Assembly: GCA_001579985.1 (NCBI GenBank)
Contig: LRSR01005279.1
Location: 1-20,836, forward strand
DNA: 20,836 bases
Source: Hypsibius dujardini
Lineage: Eukaryota; Tardigrada; Eutardigrada; Parachela; Hypsibiidae
Direction of reading: 5' to 3'
This document shows positions 1 to 9,006 of this stretch, one piece after another. The notes under the pieces are model-generated. The model was not told where the DNA came from. It saw nothing but the letters and a program-made list of their open reading frames with translations, and ran no database searches. Every line of letters begins with the position of its first letter. Positions within the stretch are counted from its first letter, which is position 1. A program made the position numbers and the translations under genes.

Positions 1-615
1 GACTTTACAGAGCTTATATGTGTGTCTAAAAATATCGAATCTAGAACAAGAAACTTGCTTCGGCAGCGCACAAAACACTCCGAATTACGAAGGCTGAATA
101 TAAAGCATATGTGTCTCTCTTTTGTTGGGCCCCAGTAGATTCCGTACTCGCATCGTATGTACCACGGTAAGTAGAAACGGACATCATTACACTGTGCAGT
201 GCACACTATATACGTAGACAGTACGTGACTGCCCGTTGTTATAAGACTGCTAACCGCCAATAACAATATTAATGGCTACGTCTAGCACTCGTGTTGAAAA
301 CATGGACGTCGATGACCGACTCTAAATCCCGACAGATAGAAGTAGCAACCAACCACAGTTACCTCTCTTCCGACACCGAATATTTGCATGCGTGATCACG
401 GTCAGCGGTCGCACCCCCCTCCCCCCCAGGTCACAGGGCGTGGACGCATGTACATGTGCTAGTAAAAAGCTTTAGATTATACATTACAATACATTACATT
501 GTACATTATAAATCACTTTCAAGTTTGCAACCAGTTTTACCAAGATGTGTGGGATTTTCATAAAACGCTCGTTGGGTGTGGCGTTACTGACGCAATGATT
601 TAGCGGTAAACCGTT
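1..615. other. Downstream flank of the protease gene, no gene seen
   Basis: I see no supported gene here. The stretch lies 3' of the minus-strand protease stop codon and should hold its 3'UTR. I find no canonical AATAAA on the minus strand. It contains a C-rich run at about 414-428 and short repeats of an ACATT word at about 480-510. Short open frames here have no recognisable domain. Confidence 0.6.
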
Positions 616-2927
616 TTATGCCATAATTGAAATATCTCCAAGCGGCGCGACGTTGAATATCCAATCGACATACTGAGAGACCTTTGTGTAGATGGCGGGC
701 AATCCCGTGGCGCAACCCACACCGACTGACACGATCCCCCCGAGATACTGGGTTTTCGAGGCACGGTTGTAACACCATAAAGGGCCGCCCGAATCACCTG
801 TGGGGAACATGAACAATCGTTGAGTCGCTCATCGAAATTGTACAATTTCAAGCCGCGCGGTTGCACACACACCCTGACAGGAGTCTTCCCCGACTTTTCC
901 GCCGGCACAGAGGAAAAGATCCAAGTCCGTAATTACTCCGCTATCTGTTACTGCGTACGGACAAGTGTTGTAATCTGTCGGGACGATGGGTTGGGCAACG
1001 TACTTCAGTGGCACTATCGATCGAGGTGGTTGACCGCCTACCGTAAACGACATAATGACGCAACGAGAAATTATGAATGTAAGTACCGGAAACGGTCTAA
1101 TCATATTGAATACTCTAACAAATCGTTGACTGAGATGTCTACCCACCGTTGTCAACATCGACTTCCTCGCCATAGCCGCTGACAATGCAAACATCTCCCA
1201 CCGGTGGGGGAGTTCGCGACAAGCACAACGGACATGCACATGCCGCTTTGCCCCTGAAATCTATGTCCTCTTCCAATATTAATATAGAGATGTCGTTGTC
1301 GAAGGTATCCAGTGTGAAGTTCGGATGGGGAATTGTCCGTGCGACTTTTAGGCTCTGCGAGCACCCGGCGACCTGATTGGGATAGGCGTCAAGACCGTTG
1401 TTGTACGTAATAGATATTGCTCCAATTTGGACGAGCGTCGGACTAGCCGAGGAATTAAAGGCTGCCACGGTTGTTTCGATCGAGCAATGTGCTGCCGTAA
1501 TGACGGTCCGTCTTCCGACAATAGTTCCGCCACAGAAGAAAAGTTGTCCTGTCCTGGGATCCTGTCTGATTGTCGCGACCTAACATGAATGTAAAACTTC
1601 TTTTGGGCGTACCCCATCTGCGAGGAATTCAGACAGAGAGGTTAATAAATTACAGGTGAACACTACAATACCTGCCAGCAGATCGAGCCAGAACCGTTCG
1701 GAGCGTCAAAGCCCCCCACGATCGTCTGTTCAACCGTGAAGTGTTTACTGCTAGTCTGATTTGATCCTTTCTTGAAAACATTCTTCAGCTTGACGTGCCG
1801 ATCAAGTTTGTGCGTGGGGTCCTCGATGGTGGTGAAAATGCTGGGGTCGCCGTTCGGTACTCCGCACTGCTGTTGAATGACGTTGGTCGCGAGCATAGCG
1901 TCGTCGGGAAGGACGAAGGGGAGCGGGGTCGTGGTCGTTGTCGTCGGGGTGGTCGAGAACGGTGTGGACGTTGGCGTTGAAGTAGTCATTGTTGTTGGCG
2001 TTAACGTTGAGGTTGATGTGGATCCTGGGGCTGATGTACCGGTGGGAGATGATGTGGTCATAGCAGAACTCCCGTAATAATACGGATTGGAAGTAGACGG
2101 ATAAAAGTAGCTGGCATAACCGGGCGAATTTGCTTGGGGATTGGACGACGAGCTCGGCGAATAAACGGGAGAATTCAAGGCAGGATTTGAATTGGAAGGA
2201 TTGCCGTACCCGGCGTAACTTGAGTAAGTTGTGGAGGGTTTGGTGGTGGAGCTGGGCGAGTACGCTCCGTAACCTAAGCACAAACCGTGATTGGATATTA
2301 CAATACAGTTGTTGCAGTCACTCCGAATACAACACCAAGTTCAGTCCATTTTCGAAGGTGAATGAGAGAACAAATGGAGAGATAAATGTGTTATTACCAA
2401 AAGAGATGAGCGATTGTCAATAACGGAAACGGATTGTACTAGTACGAGTAGTACTCACCGACAGAATAACAGCACAGTGAATTCGGCGGCCCGTTTTGAC
2501 GACAGTCCGCCGAGGCGGTAACTTCCATCGTTGAACAAGCTGAGATGTCCTCCACTGGTACGCATGACCCGACGATTGATGAAGCGGCGGGGTTAGGTCT
2601 GCATGGAATTAGTTGAGGTGGGCCGGCTGTAGTGGTCTGGGATCCTGACATAGCCGGGTAGTTGGAATTTGATGGATATGATAGATAAGTGGGTCTAGGT
2701 GCGGCTGCCGGATACGCCGACTGACCCTGACCCGTTGAGTAGTCCCCTGGCACGGGATTCGGTGAGGGAGCGTTTGGGTTGGTTATGCCGGATAACAACC
2801 AGCTGTGAGGTTTCTTCAGCGGTCGCGGAGGACTCTTCACTGTCAATATCTGATCCGTCGCGGGTAGGGCCCATGTTATGTGAGTGATCTCTAGAAGAGC
2901 ATAGAATGCTAGGGCCAGTGAAAGCAT
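616..2927 (-). CDS. CLIP-domain trypsin-like serine protease (five coding exons, 616 aa)
   Basis: A secreted trypsin-fold zymogen. Coding exons on the minus strand are 2927-2459, 2273-1672, 1579-1147, 1037-873 and 797-616; all introns are GT-AG and frames join cleanly. Residues 1-20 form a hydrophobic signal peptide. Six cysteines at 109, 122, 131, 142, 152 and 153 fit a CLIP-like domain. Residues 157-300 are a Tyr/Ser/Pro then Thr-rich, mucin-like linker. The protease domain starts at IVGG (341) with catalytic His388 (TAAHC), Asp453 (DND) and Ser559 (GDSGGP). Asp553 sits at the trypsin S1 position (189), so cleavage after Arg/Lys is expected. A propeptide cysteine (CGVP) could tether the domains after activation. 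Such enzymes act in extracellular immune or cuticle cascades; the specific role is unknown. Oddities are Thr at P1 of the activation bond and Ala in place of the usual Gly226. Confidence 0.88.
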
Positions 2928-2942
2928 GACCGCGATAATAGT

Positions 2943-3461
2943 CTGCAGAGAAAGTGAAAGTCGGAAAAGAGACGAATCGACATCCGTCGGCCGTAATGTC
3001 GTACAATGTGTTCGAACTAATCTTTGAGACGTACAATTATCGTGTGATGGTGCACAACAAGAGGGAGTGTTAATTGATGCTGCACATGGGTACTATGCAG
3101 TTGCTGTGCTCAGTCAGACGCCCATGATGGCGACAAAGCGCTGGAGGTCGAGACCCTCTCAGAACATCTTTTGTTCGAACGCGTGAAATGGCTGAAAGTG
3201 GAGCAAGCCCGAACAATAATGCATTGTCTTGTGCACTTTCTCATGTCTCTCCTGTACCTGTCGGTGGGTGCCTTAGAACGAACAGGAACGGGGCGTTTTT
3301 TTAAGCACTGACCGCGGCACAGTGAACTCCCGTACTGTTCCAGCCAGCTGATCCAGGTAGTAATTGGAGTAACTTTGTGTGTCACTATTCAGGCACTTCA
3401 TTTGTTAACATCTTCAGCACAACTAAAATGTATACGACAATAATAATAATGCTCGACTTAC
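2943..3461 (-). other. Inferred 5'UTR intron of the protease gene
   Basis: On the minus strand a strong donor (CTGCAG|GTAAGT) at 3461 pairs with a strong pyrimidine-rich acceptor ending CTGCAG at 2943. The acceptor lies 15 nt upstream of the ATG at 2927. The upstream exon has an in-frame TAG and no in-frame ATG, so it would be noncoding, which supports translation starting at 2927. The intron would be 519 bp. Transcript data are needed to confirm it. Confidence 0.6.
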
Positions 3462-3556
3462 CTGCAGAAAATTAGTCGGCTAGCGGCGTCCTAAACCATT
3501 TACATACGTGGCAAAAACCTTGCGCTAACCGAGTTAAGCCATTACGCTCGACCGAC

Positions 3557-3569
3557 ACTTATTATAAGT
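3557..3569. promoter_or_regulatory. AT-rich palindrome in the divergent promoter
   Basis: ACTTATTATAAGT is a perfect 6+1+6 palindrome, so each strand carries a TATA-like element. It lies about 95 bp upstream of the inferred protease 5'UTR donor and about 390 bp upstream of the ACBD4/5 ATG. It is well placed to serve as a TATA-like core for the minus-strand gene, and possibly for both. This is inferred from position and symmetry only. Confidence 0.3.
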
Positions 3570-3947
3570 AGCCGTCGAGTTGAAGTGCTTGATTCGGTTA
3601 GTGCAAGGGTTTTGTCACGCGTGTATGTCAGACAAGGCAATCAGTCTTGCCTTTACAAGGCAAATCAGTTTATCCACCAATCAATCAGTCTGGAGGGTTC
3701 ACGGTCTCTCGGCAGTACGCACTGTAGCACTCACATCACACGGCGTTATCACAGTGAATGCTTTCGTAACGTATAAACTCGTAAAGTGAATACCTTTTTC
3801 CCCGCAAAATTATCGATTTCTTTATCGGCATCTTTTTTATTCGATACACTCCTCGCCCCAATTTTTTGTCTCAAATCATTAATTTATAAGCGGCACGTGC
3901 TCGTGCCTTAAAACAGTACTCATCGGGCTCTATTCACCTAAACCGAA
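3570..3947 (+). other. Leader and promoter region of the ACBD4/5-like gene
   Basis: Nothing protein-coding is supported. Overlapping plus-strand open frames at 3580-3789 show no domain and are probably chance. The stretch must contain the 5'UTR and part of the promoter of the gene starting at 3948. A CACGTG E-box half-way (GGCACGTGC, about 3892-3900) is visible close to the start. Confidence 0.4.
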
Positions 3948-5757
3948 ATGAAGGAAGACAATCCACCCTCGTCGATACGGGAAACGTTTGAAGCCGCTGT
4001 TCAAGTTATTCGCACCATCCCCAGCAGTAAGTTCACGAAAGTTCCAAGTGCACGAAAGTCCGAATCCGCAGTCGTTGGTGTGGATGCTGGAACTTTTGCA
4101 GGTTCATTCCAGCCGTCTCGGGAGATGACGCTACGTTTCTATGGATTGTACAAACAGGCACTGGAAGGGCCATGTAAAACACTCAAGCCCTCCTTCTATG
4201 AGGTGGAGAACTCTGCCAAATGGTGAGAGTGTTGGGCTAGGACGAAGGATTTGGCTGTGTGAATTAGAATGGACGTTTTAGGCATGCATGGAAGGCTGAG
4301 GAAAATCTCTCGCAGGAAGCAGCGATGGAGGAATACGTCATGGAATTGAAGAAGGTTAGACATGTATTGAAATGATGGCTTGATTGGTGGATTGGTTGTG
4401 CCTCGTTCGCAGTCGATTGATTGATTGATAGGCGCGATTCTTTGATTGATGGATTTTCCTTGTGTTTATGGTGCCTTGGTGCTCTTCTGCTTGTTGTGTG
4501 AGCTATGAGTCAGCATTATCGATTAATAATGAGGCAGTGCTAATTACTAAAATTTAGTTAGATGGCACGAGTTTCTGCATTGCACCAACAGTCACCAGTT
4601 GACCACGAAGAGACTACTAATTTAGTTGCCGTTTATTATATAAATAAATATTGGCTTTAGTCGTCGAACTGAAATTAAGTAAGTAGGATATTATATACCG
4701 AAATGTTTAGTTGCAATTTCATTCGGCAATATTTATTTCTGTTTCAGATCGTGGAGATGATGTCACTAACACCGGAAGTGTCGGATTTCCTCGACAAAGT
4801 CGGCAACTTCTACGAGCTGATTGGCGACGATGGAAAGAGCCCTCCTGTGAAACCGAAAGCCGAGCCCCTCCGTCCTATGATATCCAACGGCTCTGCAAAG
4901 GACAGTAGTCTCCCCATAAATGGGAGCACTAGCAGCGCGAAGCCTCCAAATACGTTGTCTCTGATGAAACGCCCTCTACCGGCGGTGATCGATGCCACCG
5001 TCAACGCCATGCTCCGTCCCGCGAACGACAATCTCAGCGACCCCGACGACGACGACGTGGGCTCCGAGGCTTTCCAGGATGCGCGAAGCAACTCGGAATC
5101 GGACGGACTTCAGTATCAGAATAATCATTCGGGCCGAGCGGGATCGTCGCGGGACTCTGTGGTGGGTCGCGATGAGAAAGTCAGACAACAACACCAGCAC
5201 CAACAAGAGGGTGTGTTCCAGACGCTATATCCGGAGTTAGAAAAACTAAAGATACGAATGGCGAAGCTCGAGCAGCGTGGTGATAATCACGCGGAACGCC
5301 TTCTGGCTGTGGAACTCCTAGCAGGGAGACTGTCGAAGCAGCAACACACTCCCGCTCCACTTGGTAACGGTGTTGGCGGATCAACAGTGTCACAGACGTC
5401 GGTCAGTCGGACCTATCCGCGATTTTGGCCAGAGGTTGGTTGTTGATCTAAACCTTGAAATGAGAAGACAGTCTGGCACAGGCAGACATCCCATTACTAA
5501 TTAGACGAAGATAATTAAACAGCATAATAGACCCTAAACGTCTGGAAGTTTCCGAAGATTCAAAGGGTTTTCTACTATGTCTAGTGGGTTCTGTGTTTCA
5601 GAACCGGATTGCTCGGCTACTGCACCGTTATTGGGTCCTACTGGAAAATAGACTACGGCAACATCCGTCTCTAACGATTCTGGCCGCCATTCTCTGGCCT
5701 CTTTTTCTTCGATTCCTCATTGTCGCATTCCGACGCATCGTTCCCGGGCGTCGCTGA
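3948..5757 (+). CDS. ACBD5: ACBD4/5-like acyl-CoA-binding tail-anchored protein
   Basis: Binds long-chain acyl-CoA and, in animals, tethers peroxisomes to the ER. Proposed exons are 3948-4026, 4102-4222, 4282-4354, 4748-5434 and 5602-5757, giving 371 aa. The acyl-CoA-binding domain spans residues 10-95. It has the family signature around FYGLYKQALEGPC, and Tyr40, Lys44, Lys66 and Tyr85 match the ligand-binding positions of ACBP. A disordered middle carries an acidic run followed by SEAFQDARS (about 197-205), resembling the FFAT-like motif by which ACBD5 binds VAP proteins. A coiled coil lies near 248-290. A hydrophobic helix (344-363) flanked by Arg residues ends the protein, typical of a tail anchor. 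ACBD4 versus ACBD5 cannot be separated by eye. Whether 4027-4101 is spliced decides between 371 and 396 aa. Confidence 0.9.
4027..4101 (+). other. Stop-free in-frame 75-nt intron in the ACBD4/5-like gene
   Basis: This segment starts with a perfect GTAAGT donor and ends in AACTTTTGCAG. It is exactly 75 nt with no in-frame stop, so naive translation reads straight through it. Removing it restores IPSSSFQPSREM, which aligns to the ungapped animal ACBD5 pattern (…SFQP-EM-). Keeping it inserts 25 residues between the first two helices of the acyl-CoA-binding domain. Confidence 0.85.
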
Positions 5758-8685
5758 TAAGAAACTCGGTTTTCAATCTGCTTGGATGGCGAGGTATCTT
5801 ATCTCGGTTCGAAGAACCGCTACAGTTATTTGCGTCTGAATGTTAGATCTTCACTTTCGCGACAATCTAAAAGTCCGGTGAGCGTCTGATTGGACGTGTA
5901 AGATTGTTATTTTCTCACTGAGTCCGTTGTTTGATATTGATCTTGAAATTTAATCGAGTACCGCTGTGAATATTTAGATCGTTTCACGAGTACAGCGTCA
6001 AGCACTTCAGTTTTGATTTCCGTTTTTCTGCGTTGCTCTTTTCGCGACGACATGCGGCGTAGTAGTAGTATTATTGTTGTGATGCGCGTTATGCATGAAG
6101 GTCTTACAATTACATCTGAATGGATCGTGTCGGACGCATATAGAGTTCCTGGAACCTTTCAACAACGTGATTACTGCCGCGACGGCAGACGAGAAATTCA
6201 TTGGCCCAGTCGCAGCCTCTCTTGCTACAAGTTCTCTTTCTGTCTGTACCACAGAAAGCATTACGTAACGTAATCACGGGTAAACACATCACACAAATAT
6301 GCGTCGTGCAGCTAACGCGCACATCGATATCGCACGTTTATGCGCATTGCGTGGACTGAAGGTCTCCGTGGACCAGAGAGAGACAGACCTAGCTCTTGAA
6401 AGACTGGTTGACCTAGAAAACACGACGAGAGTTAATCGATTCCAGAAAAACAAATGCGCCGCCGCCCAGCGAAAAGTTATCGAGCGAATTTATTTGCGTG
6501 CTCCTGCGTGTATTCTCGTTACTCATATTTGCTGTCGGTTTGTAGAATGTTCATGATATAGAGTTCGGGTTCGGAATGACTTGCAAAGTGATGTACCGCT
6601 ACTTCTTTCGTTACTGTTCTGTGATCTGGTGTTAATTAAGCTACCGACTTATAGTCTCGACTGAAGGACTTGACTGAGGAATGCAAGTCAGTACGCGAGG
6701 AGATGTTGGTGCTTCGTTAGGCATTTAGGAAGATATATGAAGATTTGTTGGGAGTCAAGGTTGTCCGGTGTGATTTTTGTTACGGGTTCAGCAGTATCAG
6801 AATAGCTAATACACAAATATGACTCCCATCAGACCTGCCTGTGGAGAGCTAAATCTTCGACTGACACCTCGGACGGTGAGGTTGAATGGCGAACAAGTAC
6901 TGTACACAGGAGTTTTAGAAACTCAAGCTGGACATGAGGTCCCAAGCATTGAAATGGTCGTCGGACCATGCACATGCAATTTTTAAAGGAAACTATGTAT
7001 GTAGTGACTTAAAATGTGTGCTTCCCAGCATATTAATTGTGCCGGCGGCATTAGAAGGTCCCTTATAGTCAGATCACTTCAAATAAACTATCGATTTTCC
7101 TGGCTATCGCGTGTAGTGTATTGCGGTTTGTTGAAGTAACCGCAGAATAATCAATTCAGGAAGGACCTCTCTGTGTCCTTCAACGCATGACAACACGCAT
7201 GGGCGATGGCATTAGAGGCTGACGGACGTGACAGTGAACCCTGTCTGTGAGCCTTGTGCGCAGTGGCAAATTGGAGTGGAAATCCCACGGGGGCCGTGAT
7301 TGGTGGTCTGGAAACCGGGAGGGAACTATTCGTAGACGGTGGAATCGTCGAGACGTGTTCTATCTTGGCTCGCTGCCGAGACTGCACGATAACGTGCGCG
7401 CTGTTGATTCATTTTCGGCGGACATGAAACTCTTGTTTTGACGCGGAAGTTTTATGGTGCCAGAGGTACAACTGATATCCAGTTTCAATCTCGTTTTTTA
7501 GGTTGTTGTTTAATCCTGTCCTTCGTAATACCAAATTTTTCGCGAACACATGTTTGCTTGGAACCCCACGGGATAGTCTCTTGAGGTTTCTTGACGACAT
7601 TCGATTAACGATTTACGTCGTTATTCCTAGCATCTCCCATTCTATTTAGTTGTTTATCTTTTGTTACGGAAGCTGATTTTTATTTTTGCCCGTTTAGCCA
7701 AATTGATCCGTGTACCAAGAAAACAGCATAGTGGGCAAATTTACCGGCTCAAAATTTGGAATCATCGTACGATTTCAATCCTAAAGGTATGCCCCTGTTC
7801 CTCCCTTATACTCATGTGTCCCACTAATATATGAATTGTATGTATATATGTGTATTTTTCATAATGTACTGATAGTGTGTGTATCGTTAATCGCTTGCAG
7901 GGGCACCTCATGTCATATGTCTGAAATTAGAATGTTGTTAGCGAGCGATACGTGTACATTACTTAAAAACCTTCACACCCTTCTTCCCGCCCTTCTGTTC
8001 GACCGGCTGTCCGTACTAGGTATTAGGTACAGTTCGCTGGTTCTAATTTGCAGCAAAGGCAGGCGGTATAATTGCTAGAAGTGCTAGACGGTAGAATGAA
8101 AATTAGTGAGACCAGGGAACTGAATGGTGGTGGAATGGAAGAACGGAAGACTTTAGAGGTCCCGCCGGGTGGTCCGAACCGTCCAAGCATCTGTCAAACC
8201 TTCCGCTCCCTCCTCCCCACAATTAGTTAACTCTACCGCGTACTATCCTCTGGTCCGCGCCAGTCCTTCATTGGGTTGAACATTCCGTCACTCCTCCCGA
8301 ATATTAGACGAGAATTCTTTGACCGGCTTGTAAGGTTCTTATTCTGACCGTTCATTGCTCCACCATTGTCACCCTGTTTGACTGTTCGACCCTCCTTACC
8401 CTCGGCCTCCGTTAGGCCGATTGGTCAACCTTCCACCATGACTTCGTGGTTGCGGTTTTCACACATCAGTCAAACCCTTTTTTGACATTGGGTCTTGCGC
8501 TCGTCCCCATAAAAAGACCTTACTTTACTTAGTACATAGCTCGTTCTCGTGCGGTTCTAGTCGAGTACTGCCGTACTGGGTAGTATTAGCAATTAATTAG
8601 TACGAGATACACGAAGACAAATCCTGCTCTGTTGTTGAATTACTTTGCATACGCGTTGTTTCCAATGGGTAGCCAGTTCTTTTCC
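5758..8685. other. Intergenic region between the ACBD4/5-like and NFAT-like genes
   Basis: About 2.9 kb without a supported coding gene. Open frames here (for example 6013-6273, 6299-6556 and 7836-8078) are short and show no recognisable domain. The proximal part must contain the ACBD4/5-like 3'UTR. A short hairpin CGGTTC-GAA-GAACCG lies at 5805-5819. A single AATAAA is at about 7081-7086, rather far to serve that gene. Upstream noncoding exons of the NFAT-like gene could lie here, but I could not identify one. Confidence 0.5.
6260..6274. promoter_or_regulatory. 15-bp palindrome containing a PAR-bZIP-type site
   Basis: ATTACGTAACGTAAT is a perfect 7+1+7 palindrome. It includes TTACGTAA, the consensus bound by PAR-bZIP/NFIL3-type factors, partly overlapped by a second imperfect copy. 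It lies 500 bp downstream of the ACBD4/5-like stop codon and 2.7 kb upstream of the NFAT-like start. Function is inference only. Confidence 0.3.
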
Positions 8686-8715
8686 GTCACGTGACAGTGT
8701 TATGACGTCACGTGA
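8686..8715. promoter_or_regulatory. E-box / CRE cluster upstream of the NFAT-like gene
   Basis: GTCACGTGAC at 8686-8695 is a perfect palindromic E-box identical to the CLEAR consensus of MiT/TFE factors. A second copy, TCACGTGA at 8708-8715, overlaps a perfect CRE, TGACGTCA, at 8703-8710. The cluster lies about 290-320 bp upstream of the first recognisable NFAT-like ATG, a normal promoter distance. Binding is not shown by sequence alone. Confidence 0.5.
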
Positions 8716-9006
8716 TAGTGTGTGATCTCCACCCTTGGCCTATGACCAACAGTTGGGCCTGCCCCTACTGCAGCCATTGAAGCCACCGATGTCCACGGTT
8801 CCAGACCGAGTTCGGTCCCTTCGGTCTTACAGGGGAAACGAAACAGCTGTGCGCCCGTGCCTTGGTTGGCCTTGTTGTCCTGCAGGCGGCAGAAACGAGC
8901 AGAGAGCATGACGGAATTTCCCACTCTAGCTTTTCAACTACGAGCATAACCGTTTTCATGGATCATATTTTCTGCAGGTATTTCAGTAGCAGCACACACG
9001 GTTGCC

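Noticed and set aside
3110-3385. 91-codon minus-strand open frame between the protease and ACBD4/5-like genes
   Set aside because: It has no domain, lies in the inferred 5'UTR intron and has no supporting splice context.
6299-6556. 85-codon plus-strand open frame in the large intergenic region
   Set aside because: It has no similarity to a known family that I can recognise, no splice partners, and a length expected by chance.
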